Part shown: positions 1 to 9,582 of the stretch, one piece after another
Position numbering within the stretch: the stretch's first letter is position 1
Layout of the letters: every line of letters starts with the position of its first letter
Origin: Candidatus Paracaedibacter symbiosus
Lineage (GTDB): Bacteria; Pseudomonadota; Alphaproteobacteria; Paracaedibacterales; Paracaedibacteraceae
Direction: 5' to 3'
DNA: 64,000 nt
Assembly: GCF_000757605.1 (NCBI RefSeq)
Contig: NZ_JQAK01000001.1
Span: 497,627-561,626 of the forward strand
The notes under the pieces: model-generated
Database searches by the model: none
What the model was told of the DNA's origin: nothing
The model's input: only the letters and a program-made list of their open reading frames with translations
Translations under genes and position numbers: made by a program

Positions 1-2
1 GT

Positions 3-140
3 ATAGCTTGGCAATTATATTCCCAGTCTCCCTTCACTCAAGCCTTTGCTCTTACTGCTTTTACACACCTCATCCAACGACGACTAGCTACCTTGAGAAA
101 CGCCCCTTCCCCCGAAATATTGAGGAAAAAACTATCTTAA
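3..140 (+). CDS. C-terminal fragment of an unidentified protein (partial)
   Basis: A frame open from the window edge ends at TAA 138-140 and would encode about 45 residues finishing in a basic tail (…EILRKKLS). Its mix of Leu, Ala, Arg and Gln looks more protein-like than the Cys/His-rich overlapping frame. It would converge on rplQ, with a hairpin terminator between them. I do not recognise the family; the 5' part lies outside the window and the fragment could be chance. Confidence 0.35.
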   Translation: MAWQLYSQSPFTQAFALTAFTHLIQRRLATLRNAPSPEILRKKLS

Positions 141-174
141 TAACAGTAGTGTTGGGCAAGTTTGGGAAACCTAT

Positions 175-201
175 AAAAGGCGGCACATATGGCCGCCTTT
201 T
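175..201. terminator. Intrinsic terminator after rplQ
   Basis: A perfect 10-bp inverted repeat, AAAAGGCGGC / GCCGCCTTTT, encloses a 7-nt loop. Read on the minus strand it lies about 30 nt past the rplQ stop and ends in a short U-tract, so it is the natural end of the ribosomal superoperon. The symmetric A/T arms would let it also serve a plus-strand transcript entering from the left. Confidence 0.85.
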
Positions 202-231
202 TAAACTTTTTAAAGTTTATAAAGCAAAGCT

Positions 232-633
232 TTATTCAGCTTCTACTTCAACAGCTGCTGATGATTTTGCAGATTCATCACGGTCAACTAATTCAATGAT
301 TGCTAAGGGTGCATTATCTCCATAACGGAAACCAGCTTTGATAATCCTAACATAACCACCATTCCGATCGGCATAACGTTCGGCCAAAGTTGTTGTCAGC
401 TTTTGTGCTGATGCTTCATCGCGCAAGCGAGATGCTGCCAAGCGGCGTGAATGCAATGTACCTTGTTTACCAAGAGTAATTAATTTTTCCACATACGGAC
501 GCAAGTCTTTTGCTTTTGGCAAAGTAGTTGTAATTTGCTCACGTGTAATCAAAGCTTGGGCCAAGTTTGAGAACAAAGCTTTTCTGTGTGAGCTTGTTCT
601 ATTTAGTTTACGGCCTTTAAGGGCATGTCTCAT
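232..633 (-). CDS. rplQ: 50S ribosomal protein L17
   Basis: Encodes bL17 of the large subunit, which sits near the peptide exit tunnel. The 133-residue product starts with the family signature [20 protein letters not shown] and keeps the conserved [20 protein letters not shown] stretch. The last 15 residues form an acidic Ala/Glu/Val tail, a common alphaproteobacterial extension. It is the last gene of the minus-strand superoperon, 23 nt after rpoA and just before the terminator. Confidence 0.97.
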   Translation of the reverse strand: MRHALKGRKLNRTSSHRKALFSNLAQALITREQITTTLPKAKDLRPYVEKLITLGKQGTLHSRRLAASRLRDEASAQKLTTTLAERYADRNGGYVRIIKAGFRYGDNAPLAIIELVDRDESAKSSAAVEVEAE

Positions 634-656
634 TTTTTATCTCCAACCAAAAAATC

Positions 657-1688
657 TTAATTAAAAGGGTCTTCAAGTTTCTTTGTTAATTCTTCAATAT
701 TTTCTGGCGGCCAAGATGGAATCATCATACCTAGGCTCAAGCCCATATTTTCAAGAACTTCTTTAATCTCATTAAGCGACTTACGACCAAAATTAGGTGT
801 CTTTAACATTTCTGGCTCAGTCTTTTGGACCAAGTCACCAATGTAAATAATATTTTCATTCTTTAAGCAATTTGCTGAACGAACTGAAAGTTCAAGCTCA
901 TCAACCTTGCGCAACAAATTAGGATTGAAGGGAAGTTCAACCGCTTCTTTCTTTTTCTCTGCATACTTTGGCTCTTCAAAGTTTACAAATTGTTGCAACT
1001 GATCTTGCATAATACGAGCTGCCAAAGCAACAGCATCATCTGGTTTCATAGAACCGTCAGTCACAATATGCATAGTCAGTTTATCATAGTCAGTACGCTG
1101 CCCAACGCGAGTTTGATCAACCTTATAGCTAACACGCTTTACCGGACTAAAAATAGCATCAATAGGCATAACACCGATCGGTTTTTCATCAGTAATCATG
1201 TTCGCAGCAGGAACATAGCCCTTACCATTTTCAACCGTAAGCTCCATATTGAGCTTTCCACCTTCATCTAATGTACAAATAAGCACATCCGGATCCAGTA
1301 TTTCAACATCAGCAGGGCATTCAATTTGTCCAGCGTACACGGGCCCTGTTTCAGTAACATTCAATCTTAAACGCTTGGAATTTTCTGCATCTGACCGAAC
1401 ACCCACAGTTTTCAAGTTTAAGATGATGTCAGCAACATCTTCCCTAACCCCAGGGATGGTGGAGAACTCATGCAAAACACCATCAACTTTAATAGATGTA
1501 ATTGCAGCTCCCTGCAAAGACGATAAAAGTATTCTTCTTAAGGTATTCCCCAAAGTCATACCATAACCACGTTCTAGCGGCTCAGCAATAATTACCGCTT
1601 CACGAAGGTTCTGGTTAAGAAACCTAACATCTAATTTGTGCGGCTTAATGAGCGCCTGCCAATTGTTTTGTAACACTGTGTTCCCCAC
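657..1688 (-). CDS. rpoA: DNA-directed RNA polymerase subunit alpha
   Basis: The alpha subunit nucleates core RNA polymerase assembly and contacts activators and UP elements. The 343-residue product has an assembly domain at about 1-235 (including [20 protein letters not shown]). After a linker comes the helix-hairpin-helix C-terminal domain at about 255-320 ([15 protein letters not shown], then [18 protein letters not shown]). Length is normal. It sits between rpsK and rplQ, the standard alpha-operon order. Confidence 0.98.
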   Translation of the reverse strand: MGNTVLQNNWQALIKPHKLDVRFLNQNLREAVIIAEPLERGYGMTLGNTLRRILLSSLQGAAITSIKVDGVLHEFSTIPGVREDVADIILNLKTVGVRSDAENSKRLRLNVTETGPVYAGQIECPADVEILDPDVLICTLDEGGKLNMELTVENGKGYVPAANMITDEKPIGVMPIDAIFSPVKRVSYKVDQTRVGQRTDYDKLTMHIVTDGSMKPDDAVALAARIMQDQLQQFVNFEEPKYAEKKKEAVELPFNPNLLRKVDELELSVRSANCLKNENIIYIGDLVQKTEPEMLKTPNFGRKSLNEIKEVLENMGLSLGMMIPSWPPENIEELTKKLEDPFN

Positions 1689-1723
1689 TATATTAACTAA
1701 AGCTTGTTGCGACCAAAAAACAA

Positions 1724-2116
1724 TTATACGCGACGACGCTTAGGTGGTCTGCATCCATTGTGTGGAATCGGCGTAACATCTTTAATGGATGTAACTGTAA
1801 AACCAACAGCTTGCAAAGCACGCAAGGCAGTTTCACGACCTGAACCTGGTCCTTTTACGTACACAGCAACATTCTTTAGACCATGCTCTGCAGCTTTACG
1901 TGCAGCGTCCTCAGAAGCAACTTGAGCTGCATAGGGTGTTGATTTTCTAGAGCCTTTAAAACCAACTGTTCCAGCAGATGACCAGGAAATAACGTTTCCA
2001 ATGTCGTCTGTAATGGTAATCAATGTATTGTTAAATGTTGCGCTAATGTGTACTTGTCCGTTTACGATATTTTTACGTTCGCGACGCTTTACACGAGTAA
2101 CTGATTTCTGTGCCAT
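1724..2116 (-). CDS. rpsK: 30S ribosomal protein S11
   Basis: uS11 of the 30S platform, near the Shine-Dalgarno/anti-Shine-Dalgarno duplex. The 130-residue protein carries the typical [15 protein letters not shown] segment, the [16 protein letters not shown] loop and the basic C-terminus [11 protein letters not shown]. It lies 20 nt after rpsM and before rpoA, as in most bacterial alpha operons. Confidence 0.97.
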   Translation of the reverse strand: MAQKSVTRVKRRERKNIVNGQVHISATFNNTLITITDDIGNVISWSSAGTVGFKGSRKSTPYAAQVASEDAARKAAEHGLKNVAVYVKGPGSGRETALRALQAVGFTVTSIKDVTPIPHNGCRPPKRRRV

Positions 2117-2136
2117 TTTTAACTACCGTCTAATTT

Positions 2137-2517
2137 TTATTTCTTACCAGCCATTTTCTTACCAGCGATAGGCACAGCCTTACCTTTTCTGGTGCGAGCA
2201 TTTGTATGCGTGCGTTGACCGCGAACTGGCAAACCACGACGGTGACGCAAACCACGATAGCATCCCAAATCTGTCAAACGCTTAATATTCATAGAAATTT
2301 CACGACGCAAATCACCTTCAACTTTATAGTCTCTATCAATGATTTCACGAATTTTCAAAACTTCTTGATCAGATAAGTCACTAACACGACGAGTTTCATC
2401 AATGCCAGCCTTTTCAATAATCTCTTTAGACATAACTCGACCAATACCATAAATATATGTTAAAGAAATTAACACTCTTTTTTGGGTCGGTATGTTAACA
2501 CCAGCAATACGAGCCAC
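2137..2517 (-). CDS. rpsM: 30S ribosomal protein S13
   Basis: uS13 of the 30S head, which contacts the P-site tRNA and forms bridges to the 50S subunit. The 126 residues show the N-terminal [15 protein letters not shown], the [20 protein letters not shown] core and a Lys-rich tail. It is preceded by adk at 14 nt, the usual secY-adk-rpsM-rpsK order of alphaproteobacteria. Confidence 0.97.
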   Translation of the reverse strand: MARIAGVNIPTQKRVLISLTYIYGIGRVMSKEIIEKAGIDETRRVSDLSDQEVLKIREIIDRDYKVEGDLRREISMNIKRLTDLGCYRGLRHRRGLPVRGQRTHTNARTRKGKAVPIAGKKMAGKK

Positions 2518-2531
2518 TGCAATTATCTCCC

Positions 2532-3190
2532 TTAAATAATAAAACCTGACTGAACCAAACTATTTTTAACTTCAGCTTGAATTGATTCAGCAGCTTGAGA
2601 CGCATCGATATCTTTCACTAAACCTTTATTTCGGTAAAAATCACGAACCGCCTCTATTTCCTTCATATACACTTCGACGCGCTTTTTTAAGACTTCAGGG
2701 TTATCATCTTTACGTCGAATAAACTTATTTCCATGGCACTTATCACACACCCCAGATACAAGAGGTATTTTATAAACATCGTGATAAACTGCACCACATG
2801 ACGCACAAGAGAAACGACCTGAGACTCTTTCAACAAGAAGCTCTGTATCAACTTCAAAATTAATTACTAAATCAACTTTTAACTTTTTTACACTAAGTAA
2901 GGTATCAAAAGCAAGTGCTTGATTTAATGTCCTTGGATATCCATCAAAAATGAAATTTACTTTTCCAGGTCTTTCCAAAACATTTCCAATTATTTCAGTT
3001 ACAATCTCATCTGGAACATACAGCCCTGATTCCATAATAGATTTAACCTTTAACCCTAAACCAGATTGGGCATCTATTTCTCGCCTAAGCAAATCACCAG
3101 TTGATATGTGAACAAAATTATAGTTATCAACTAGATTTTGTGCCTGCGTGCCTTTACCTGAGCCCGGCGGACCGAAAAAATAAAAATCAT
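2532..3190 (-). CDS. adk: Adenylate kinase, apparent one-base frameshift near the start
   Basis: Converts AMP + ATP to 2 ADP. The conserved frame reads [14 protein letters not shown] (P-loop), then [10 protein letters not shown], the FDGYPRT motif and a zinc-type LID with four cysteines (CASC and CDKC). This frame has no ATG, GTG or TTG before the P-loop: an in-frame TAA lies a few codons upstream. An ATG at 3190, 3 nt after the secY stop and behind AAAGGG, reads MIFIF and then leaves the frame at a run of six T (plus-strand A 3175-3180). Seven T would give [17 protein letters not shown] and a 219-residue enzyme. Either the sequence lacks one base, or expression uses slippage. The TTG start at 3092 would drop the P-loop and is unlikely. 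Confidence 0.9.
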
Positions 3191-3193
3191 CTT

Positions 3194-4537
3194 TTACATT
3201 TTCCCTTTAAGCTTTGCTTTACGGATCAATCCTTCGTATTGATGAGCCACAAGGTGTGACTGAAGTTGACTGATCGTATCGATGGTTACACTAACCACGA
3301 TTAATAAGCTTGTCCCACCAAAGTAAAAAGGTAGAGATACTTTCGCGAGAATTAACTCTGGCAACACGCATATAGAGGCCAAGTAAAGTGCACCAACAGC
3401 AGTTAGCCTAGTTAAAACATAATCCAAAAAATCAGCAGTCATCTTGCCTGGGCGAATACCTGGGATAAAACTCCCCATTTTACGCAGATTTTCAGCAGTC
3501 TCTGTCGGATTAAAGACAATCGCCGTATAGAAGAATGCAAAAAATACGATTAGCGAAATATATAAAGCTATGTATAAAGGCTTACCATGTGACAAATGAA
3601 CTGCTATCATTCCTAAAAATGAATCCGGGTTTGCCCCTGAAAAGCTTCCAATAGTGGCGGGAAAAAGCAACAAAGAAGAAGCAAAAATTGGCGGAATGAC
3701 ACCAGAGCTATTCAGTTTTAGAGGCAAATGAGATGACTGCGCACTTGCTGGACGATCGGCGGCTACCTGCCTTTTTGGATATTGAATCAAGATGCGACGT
3801 TGCGCTTTCTCCATAAACACGATATAGCCAATAACTACTGCAATCATAAAAAGGACACCAATAATCAGAAGTGTGGAGACATCCCCTTCACGACCCAAAA
3901 TAAAAGTACGAACAACCGCTTGCGGCAAGTTAGCAACGATACCTGAGTAAATGATTAACGAGATCCCATTCCCAATACCACGTGAAGTGATTTGCTCACC
4001 CAACCACATAATAAAAAGTGTTCCACCTGTAAGCGTCACTATTGTAGACAGCTTAAAAATAATCCCTGGATTTAAAACAGCAGAACCCGCAGCAACTGTA
4101 ATTTTTTCAAGCCCAACCGCAATACCGAACGCCTGAATTGAGGCCAGAAAAACTGTTCCATAACGCGTATACTGATTTAATTTACGCTTACCAGATTCGC
4201 CTTCCTTTTTCAAGGCTTCAAGATGGGGCGATACAGACGTTAAAAGCTGCACAATAATGCTAGCAGAAATATATGGCATAATATTCAATGCAAAAATAGT
4301 CATACGACCAATTGCACCCCCAGAGAACATATCTAAGATGCCCAGAATTCCACCTGAGTGATCTTGAGTAAACTCGCGAATCACTTCAGGATTAATTCCT
4401 GGTAAGGGAATATAAGTGCCGAAACGGTAAACGACTAACGCAGCTAATGTAAACCAAATTCTCTTTTTTAAATCCTCTGCCTTAGCAAAGGTAGAAAAAT
4501 TAAAACCTGAAGCAAGCTGCTCAACAGCTGAAGCCAT
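3194..4537 (-). CDS. secY: Protein translocase subunit SecY
   Basis: Channel subunit of the SecYEG inner-membrane translocon. The 447-residue protein has the expected ten hydrophobic segments. It keeps the family motifs near YRFGTYIPLPGI (first segment and plug region), GIGNGISLIIYSGI and GIRPGKMTADFLDYVLTRLT. It lies 22 nt after rplO and 3 nt before the likely adk ATG, suggesting translational coupling. Its partner secE is in this window at about 29.6 kb. Confidence 0.98.
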   Translation of the reverse strand: MASAVEQLASGFNFSTFAKAEDLKKRIWFTLAALVVYRFGTYIPLPGINPEVIREFTQDHSGGILGILDMFSGGAIGRMTIFALNIMPYISASIIVQLLTSVSPHLEALKKEGESGKRKLNQYTRYGTVFLASIQAFGIAVGLEKITVAAGSAVLNPGIIFKLSTIVTLTGGTLFIMWLGEQITSRGIGNGISLIIYSGIVANLPQAVVRTFILGREGDVSTLLIIGVLFMIAVVIGYIVFMEKAQRRILIQYPKRQVAADRPASAQSSHLPLKLNSSGVIPPIFASSLLLFPATIGSFSGANPDSFLGMIAVHLSHGKPLYIALYISLIVFFAFFYTAIVFNPTETAENLRKMGSFIPGIRPGKMTADFLDYVLTRLTAVGALYLASICVLPELILAKVSLPFYFGGTSLLIVVSVTIDTISQLQSHLVAHQYEGLIRKAKLKGKM

Positions 4538-4559
4538 AACGACACCTACTTATTACAAA

Positions 4560-5021
4560 TTATGATAACTTGACACTACCACCAAGTTTTTCAACTTGTT
4601 GGAGAGCTGATTTTGTTGAACGAGTAACTTCTAAAGTAAATTTATGCTTTAGTTCACCAGTTGCGACAAGACTGATACCATCATACCATTTTTTCATAAA
4701 ACCAATTTTTACCAAAACATCACGATCAACAGTTTCACCAGCTTTAATTAGGCCAGCATCAACGGCGACATTAAGTTTTTCAAAAGTTAGCTCAAATAAG
4801 TCTTGCGCATGAATATTCTTAAAACCACGTTTCGGCAATCGACGATAAATAGGTGTTTGACCACCTTCAAAGCCATTTATAGCAACGCCAGAGCGTGCAG
4901 TTTGGCCTTTTCCGCCGCGACCCGAAGTCTTACCAAGACCTGAACCTATGCCACGACCTAAGCGCTTTTTTTCACGCCTGGCTCCACGGTTATCTTGGAT
5001 TTCATTTAATCTTATTGACAT
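4560..5021 (-). CDS. rplO: 50S ribosomal protein L15
   Basis: uL15, a large-subunit assembly protein. The 153-residue product has the characteristic basic, Gly-rich N-terminus (LGRGIGSGLGKTSGRGGKGQ) followed by GFEGGQTPIYRRLPKRGF. The C-terminal domain is normal. It is the last ribosomal protein gene of the spc block before secY. Confidence 0.97.
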   Translation of the reverse strand: MSIRLNEIQDNRGARREKKRLGRGIGSGLGKTSGRGGKGQTARSGVAINGFEGGQTPIYRRLPKRGFKNIHAQDLFELTFEKLNVAVDAGLIKAGETVDRDVLVKIGFMKKWYDGISLVATGELKHKFTLEVTRSTKSALQQVEKLGGSVKLS

Positions 5022-5033
5022 TACAACCTCACA

Positions 5034-5231
5034 CTACTCAACAACTTCAACCATGTGAGACACCTTGGTAATCAGACCGCGAACTGCTGGTGTATCCAAT
5101 AGCTCTTTAGTTCTATTCATTTTACCAAGACCAAGTGACTTTAAGTAAAGTGATTGACGAGCGTCTCTACGCAACGGGCTTCCAACTTGGCGCACTACGA
5201 TAGTAGCCTTTGTTTTTTCTTTATTCGTCAT
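5034..5231 (-). CDS. rpmD: 50S ribosomal protein L30
   Basis: uL30, a small 65-residue large-subunit protein. It shows the short-form family pattern VVRQVGSPLRRDARQ, then LKSLGLGKMNRTKELLDTP and GLITKVSHMVEV. It is packed between rpsE (2-nt gap) and rplO (12-nt gap), the invariant spc position. Confidence 0.95.
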   Translation of the reverse strand: MTNKEKTKATIVVRQVGSPLRRDARQSLYLKSLGLGKMNRTKELLDTPAVRGLITKVSHMVEVVE

Positions 5232-5233
5232 GA

Positions 5234-5782
5234 TTATCTCCTTATTTGAGAGGCATCGCGACGTGCGACAATTTCAGGAACTTTACGTCCTAACCTATGA
5301 GCAATTTGCTTTGGAGAGTGTACATTTGTCAATGCGGCAACTGTTGCACGAACCATATTGTAGTAGTTGGAAGTACCTACAGATTTGCTAACAACATCTT
5401 GAAGACCTAAAGCCTCAAAAACTGCACGCATTGGACCACCAGCAATAATACCAGTCCCTGCCGGAGCCGTTCTTAAATAAACACGACCTGCCCCAAAACG
5501 ACCCGTTACATCATGGTGCAATGTACGCCCTTCACGAAGAGGTACACGAACCATAGAACGCTTGGCCTGTTCAGTTGCTTTGCGAACAGCGTCAGGAACT
5601 TCACGCGCCTTACCTGAACCAAAACCAACTCGACCTCGACCGTCACCCACAACAACAAGTGCTGAAAAGCGAAGGTTTTTACCCCCCTTAACAACCTTTG
5701 TCACACGACGTACGCTCACGAGTTTTTCGACGAGCTCTTGCTCTTCACGTACATTTTTATCATTATTTGCTACTTTAGCCAT
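5234..5782 (-). CDS. rpsE: 30S ribosomal protein S5
   Basis: uS5, involved in decoding accuracy and mRNA entry. The 182-residue product has a double-stranded-RNA-binding-like N-terminal domain ([27 protein letters not shown]) and the C-terminal motif [26 protein letters not shown]. The N-terminal extension before [10 protein letters not shown] is short and charged. It follows rplR by 9 nt. Confidence 0.97.
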   Translation of the reverse strand: MAKVANNDKNVREEQELVEKLVSVRRVTKVVKGGKNLRFSALVVVGDGRGRVGFGSGKAREVPDAVRKATEQAKRSMVRVPLREGRTLHHDVTGRFGAGRVYLRTAPAGTGIIAGGPMRAVFEALGLQDVVSKSVGTSNYYNMVRATVAALTNVHSPKQIAHRLGRKVPEIVARRDASQIRR

Positions 5783-5791
5783 TTTAAATCC

Positions 5792-6154
5792 TTAGAAGCT
5801 TAATCCAGATTCACGAGCAGCATCAGCTAAAGCCTTCACGCGACCGTGATAGATATATCCTGAACGATCAAAAACAACGGACTTGACACCTGCTTTTAAT
5901 GCGCGCTCTGCTATTAAGTTGCCAATCTTCTTTGCCGCCTCAATGTTGCCACCATTTTTGAGATTCACTCTCAATTCTTTTTCAACAGTTGAAGCACAAG
6001 CAATTGTAACCGCTTTTTCGCCATCAATGATTTGAGCATAAATATGGGTATTTGTACGGTGAACAGTCAGTCTTGGTCTCTCTGCGTTTACGCGACGCAA
6101 TTTAGCACGGAGCCTTGTCTTTCGTCGTTCATGTAAATTAATAGAATTAGACAT
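5792..6154 (-). CDS. rplR: 50S ribosomal protein L18
   Basis: uL18, a 5S rRNA-binding protein of the central protuberance. The 120 residues include a basic N-terminus ([20 protein letters not shown]), the [14 protein letters not shown] strand and the C-terminal [21 protein letters not shown] signature. It is located 4 nt after rplF. Confidence 0.97.
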   Translation of the reverse strand: MSNSINLHERRKTRLRAKLRRVNAERPRLTVHRTNTHIYAQIIDGEKAVTIACASTVEKELRVNLKNGGNIEAAKKIGNLIAERALKAGVKSVVFDRSGYIYHGRVKALADAARESGLSF

Positions 6155-6158
6155 AATA

Positions 6159-6692
6159 CTACTTCTTCTTACCTTCTTTTCTAATTACAAATTCGCCCTG
6201 ACGAATCACACCTTTACCTTTATACGGTTCTGGCGGGCGATAGCTACGAACTTCTGCAGCTACTTGACCAACCAACTGGCGATCAGCACCTGTAATTGCA
6301 ACAGAAGTAGGTTTTTCACACTTAACTGTTATACCATTAGGTAAGGTATAAACAACATCATGACTAAAACCTAACTGCAGAGATAGACTGTTACCTTGAA
6401 CCGAAGCTCTATAACCAACGCCTACAAGTTCTAAATTAACAGTAACACCATTTGCAACGTCATTTACTAAATTTTTGATGCGGCGTTGTGTTGTCCCCCA
6501 AAGAGCACGAGCTGTAGTCGATTCATTGGCTGGCTTTACAAGGATTTGCCCATCTGTCATTTCGACAGTAACCGCATCAGACAACTGCATGCTAAGCTTA
6601 CTTAGCTTTCCTGCAGCTTCAATTGTACCATTGCTAATGTTGACATTAACACCAGCAGGAACAATAATAGGGTTCTTTCCTACACGTGACAT
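6159..6692 (-). CDS. rplF: 50S ribosomal protein L6
   Basis: uL6, located near the factor-binding site of the 50S subunit. The 177-residue protein begins MSRVGKNPI and contains two repeated alpha/beta domains. The C-terminal [19 protein letters not shown] signature is complete. It follows rpsH by 12 nt. Confidence 0.97.
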   Translation of the reverse strand: MSRVGKNPIIVPAGVNVNISNGTIEAAGKLSKLSMQLSDAVTVEMTDGQILVKPANESTTARALWGTTQRRIKNLVNDVANGVTVNLELVGVGYRASVQGNSLSLQLGFSHDVVYTLPNGITVKCEKPTSVAITGADRQLVGQVAAEVRSYRPPEPYKGKGVIRQGEFVIRKEGKKK

Positions 6693-6704
6693 GTTTACCC
6701 CTAA

Positions 6705-7103
6705 CTAAAATACTTTACAAAGAATTTCGCCACCGAGACCTTGCTCTTTAGCATCTACGTCTGACATTACACCTTTTGATGTAGAAAGAATGTATATACC
6801 CAAGCCACTATGAACAGTACCGATATCGCTTACTGAAGAATAGACACGACGGCCTAACTTAGAAACACGATCAATAGTCTTAATAGCAGCTTCACCTTCA
6901 ACATATCTCAACTCAATAACGACATCTTCGATACCAGGTCTAACAGCATTAACTGAGTACCCCCGAATATAACCTTCGCTTTTCAAGATATCAAGGATAG
7001 CTCTGCGTTGCTTAGAGTTAGGTGACACAACTTTCGCTTTATGTGCTAGTTGACCATTACGAATACGAGTCAACATATCACCAATTGGATCATTTACATA
7101 CAT
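6705..7103 (-). CDS. rpsH: 30S ribosomal protein S8
   Basis: uS8 binds helix 21 of 16S rRNA and in many bacteria represses the spc block post-transcriptionally. The 132 residues start with DPIGDMLTRIRNGQ and end with the conserved SDVDAKEQGLGGEILCKVF. It lies 6 nt after rpsN. I did not identify an S8-binding mRNA mimic upstream of rplE. Confidence 0.97.
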   Translation of the reverse strand: MYVNDPIGDMLTRIRNGQLAHKAKVVSPNSKQRRAILDILKSEGYIRGYSVNAVRPGIEDVVIELRYVEGEAAIKTIDRVSKLGRRVYSSVSDIGTVHSGLGIYILSTSKGVMSDVDAKEQGLGGEILCKVF

Positions 7104-7109
7104 AGTTAA

Positions 7110-7415
7110 TTACCAACTTGACTTAATTAAACCAGGTATTAGACCAAGAGACCCCAATTCGCGCACAGCAATACGAGACATGCGGAATTTGCGGTGGAAT
7201 CCACGTGGACGACCTGAAACTTCACAACGATTTCTAATGCGTGTTGCTGATGAGTTGCGTGGCAATTCAGACAACTTAATTACAGCTTCTATACGCGCTT
7301 CAAAATCGACATTTTTATCGTAAATAACTTCTTTTAATTTATCACGACGGCTTGCAGATTTCTCTGCAAGTTGCCGACGACGGTTATTTTTATTAACAGA
7401 ACCTAAACGTGCCAT
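7110..7415 (-). CDS. rpsN: 30S ribosomal protein S14, zinc-free long form
   Basis: uS14 of the 30S head. The 101-residue protein is the long type without the paired CxxC zinc motifs: only one cysteine is present, in NRCEVSGRPRGFHRKF. The C-terminal SLGLIPGLIKSSW ending is typical. It follows rplE by 11 nt. Confidence 0.97.
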   Translation of the reverse strand: MARLGSVNKNNRRRQLAEKSASRRDKLKEVIYDKNVDFEARIEAVIKLSELPRNSSATRIRNRCEVSGRPRGFHRKFRMSRIAVRELGSLGLIPGLIKSSW

Positions 7416-7426
7416 TTTATACCGCC

Positions 7427-7966
7427 TTAGTTCATAAATGGTACATTAAGAGCCTTGAGCAATGCTTTGGCCTCTTTGTCTGTACCTGCTGTTGTACAAA
7501 TGATAATGTCCATCCCGCGAACTTTATCAACTTTATCATAGTTAATTTCAGGGAAAATAATTTGTTCCTTAAGGCCCATGGCATAATTCCCACGACCATC
7601 AAAGCTCTTCCCAGAAACGCCCCGAAAATCCCGAACTCGAGGTAAAGCAATGTTAATTAGACGATCAAAGAACTCAAACATACGATCTTGACGTAGAGTT
7701 ACTTTAGCGCCAATACTCATTCCTTCGCGAAGTTTAAAGCCAGCAATTGATTTTTTAGCTTTAGTGATTACTGGTCTTTGCCCAGCAATTGCCGTTAGTT
7801 CATCAACTGCAACTTGCAATTTTTTACTATCTTGTGCTGCTTCTTTTACGCACATATTAATTACAATTTTCTCTAACCGAGGAACTTGCAATTCATTTCC
7901 GTAGCCAAATTCCTTCACAAGGTTTTTGACTACTTCATTCTTGTAATAATCATAGAGCCGTGTCAT
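7427..7966 (-). CDS. rplE: 50S ribosomal protein L5
   Basis: uL5, a 5S rRNA-binding protein that contacts P-site tRNA. I chose the ATG at 7966 ([12 protein letters not shown], 179 residues) because GAAGG lies 6 nt upstream. A GTG at 7978 would add four residues. Family motifs include [40 protein letters not shown] and the C-terminal [20 protein letters not shown]. Confidence 0.96.
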   Translation of the reverse strand: MTRLYDYYKNEVVKNLVKEFGYGNELQVPRLEKIVINMCVKEAAQDSKKLQVAVDELTAIAGQRPVITKAKKSIAGFKLREGMSIGAKVTLRQDRMFEFFDRLINIALPRVRDFRGVSGKSFDGRGNYAMGLKEQIIFPEINYDKVDKVRGMDIIICTTAGTDKEAKALLKALNVPFMN

Positions 7967-7985
7967 GACAGCCTTCACATCCTAC

Positions 7986-8306
7986 TTAAATGTTATCGCC
8001 ACTTTTTTTGGCAAATCTTACCTTAGAACCATCTTCCAAGATTTTATAACCAACTTTTGTTGCAGTATTATCTCTTGGATCAATAAGGGCCACATTAGAA
8101 ATATGAATCTTAGTTTCTTTTTCGATGATCCCCCCAGCACTCATTTGTGTTGGCTTTGTGTGGCGCTTAACTATCTTAACTCCTTCAACAAGGAGCGAAG
8201 ATGTTTTAGAAAGCACTTTCAAAACGGTACCAATCTTACCTTTATCACCGCCAGTTCTGACAATAACGCGGTCACCTTTTTTGATTTTAAATTTAACTAC
8301 AGTCAT
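7986..8306 (-). CDS. rplX: 50S ribosomal protein L24
   Basis: uL24 starts 50S assembly and lies at the tunnel exit. The 106-residue product has the KOW motif [19 protein letters not shown] at the N-terminus, followed by [19 protein letters not shown]. The start codon overlaps the rplN stop by one base (TAATG), which suggests translational coupling. Confidence 0.97.
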   Translation of the reverse strand: MTVVKFKIKKGDRVIVRTGGDKGKIGTVLKVLSKTSSLLVEGVKIVKRHTKPTQMSAGGIIEKETKIHISNVALIDPRDNTATKVGYKILEDGSKVRFAKKSGDNI

Positions 8307-8674
8307 TATAGAACCTCTGGAGCAAGCGAAATAATTTTCATATAACCAAGGTTACGTAGTTCTCTTGTTACGGGGCCAAAAATACGTGTCCCAATTGGTT
8401 CACCAGCCTTGTTAATAAGTACAGCAGCATTAGTATCAAACTCAATTTCACTACCATCTTGACGACGGATAGACTGTTTGGTACGAACGACAACTGCGCG
8501 ATGTACGTCACCTTTTTTTACCTTACCTTTTGGCAAAGCATCTTTAATAGACACAACAATAACATCCCCGATGGACGCATATCTGCGCTTAGAGCCACCA
8601 AGTACTTTAATGCAAAGTACTTGTTTGGCACCGGAGTTATCAGCTACATCTAAACGTGTTTCTGTTTGAATCAT
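8306..8674 (-). CDS. rplN: 50S ribosomal protein L14
   Basis: uL14 forms intersubunit bridges. The 122 residues start [17 protein letters not shown] and carry the conserved [17 protein letters not shown], the [21 protein letters not shown] stretch and the end [10 protein letters not shown]. It is located 12 nt after rpsQ. Confidence 0.97.
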   Translation of the reverse strand: MIQTETRLDVADNSGAKQVLCIKVLGGSKRRYASIGDVIVVSIKDALPKGKVKKGDVHRAVVVRTKQSIRRQDGSEIEFDTNAAVLINKAGEPIGTRIFGPVTRELRNLGYMKIISLAPEVL

Positions 8675-8686
8675 TTTACTGGCTCC

Positions 8687-8932
8687 TTAGACTTGCGCAC
8701 TATCTGCGTAGACTGCGTGCCAACGTTTAGACTTAGAGATTGGCCGTCCTTCTATAATTTTTACCAAGTCACCAATCTTGTAAGTATTGCTTGGATCGTG
8801 CGCAGCATACTTACATGAACGCGTGATATATTTTTTATAAACAGGATGTTTAATGCGTTTTTCAACACGAACAACAATTGTTTTGTCATTTGTATCACTC
8901 ACAACTACACCCTCAAAAACTCTGCGTGGCAT
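8687..8932 (-). CDS. rpsQ: 30S ribosomal protein S17
   Basis: uS17, an OB-fold primary 16S-binding protein. The 81-residue product keeps the family pattern [18 protein letters not shown], the [11 protein letters not shown] strand and [21 protein letters not shown]. Its start overlaps the rpmC stop by one base. Confidence 0.97.
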   Translation of the reverse strand: MPRRVFEGVVVSDTNDKTIVVRVEKRIKHPVYKKYITRSCKYAAHDPSNTYKIGDLVKIIEGRPISKSKRWHAVYADSAQV

Positions 8933-9135
8933 TATAAGCTCCCTGTATCATTTTTAAGTTGGTCTAGACGTGTCATGATCCGCGCAACATCTTTTCTATT
9001 CTTGCGAATTTGAGCTGTATTCTGCAATTGCCCCATACTCTTCTGAATGCGCAAACCAAGTAACTCTTTCTTTAACGCAATGAGTGAATCATACAATTCA
9101 CTCGCCGTTTTTGTTGTTAATTCTTGGTACTTCAC
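8932..9135 (-). CDS. rpmC: 50S ribosomal protein L29
   Basis: uL29, a small helical protein at the tunnel exit that helps dock trigger factor and SRP. The 67 residues form a helical hairpin with the signature [20 protein letters not shown] and [14 protein letters not shown]. It follows rplP by 9 nt. Confidence 0.96.
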   Translation of the reverse strand: MKYQELTTKTASELYDSLIALKKELLGLRIQKSMGQLQNTAQIRKNRKDVARIMTRLDQLKNDTGSL

Positions 9136-9144
9136 TTTTCTACC

Positions 9145-9558
9145 TCAACCAATACGTTTTACGAAACGAGTTGCAATTGGCAACTTCGCCGCGGCAAGTT
9201 CAAATGCCTTCTCTGCTACTTCAGGCAATACACCATCTAATTCAAACATAATCTTGCCTGGCTTCACACGGCACACCCAATATTCTGGACTACCTTTTCC
9301 GCTTCCCATACGCACTTCAGCTGGTTTTGTAGAAACTGGCACATCTGGAAAGATACGAATCCAAACACGACCAACACGGCGTATGTGCCGTGTAATAGCT
9401 CTACGAGCAGCTTCAATTTGGCGAGCAGTAATACGAGCAGGCTCTAATGCTTTTAATCCATAGGTACCAAAGGAAACAGTGGTACCTGCTTTTGCGTTAC
9501 CGTGGATTCTCCCCTTAAACGCTTTACGATATTTAGTCTTTTTTGGCGCTAACATCAA
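9145..9558 (-). CDS. rplP: 50S ribosomal protein L16
   Basis: uL16 helps position A-site tRNA. The 137 residues begin [20 protein letters not shown] and contain [25 protein letters not shown] and [22 protein letters not shown]. The length is normal. It is 24 nt after rpsC. Confidence 0.97.
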   Translation of the reverse strand: MMLAPKKTKYRKAFKGRIHGNAKAGTTVSFGTYGLKALEPARITARQIEAARRAITRHIRRVGRVWIRIFPDVPVSTKPAEVRMGSGKGSPEYWVCRVKPGKIMFELDGVLPEVAEKAFELAAAKLPIATRFVKRIG

Positions 9559-9582
9559 GTAAAATCCTCTACTTTTATAAAA

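Noticed and set aside
8-325. Plus-strand frame of 105 codons at the left edge
   Set aside because: It runs through the terminator hairpin and antisense into rplQ, with Cys/His/Phe-rich unlikely composition. The frame ending at 140 is the better candidate.
3092-3190. TTG 3092 as the real adk start
   Set aside because: It would remove the P-loop, which is encoded and conserved just upstream in the same frame.
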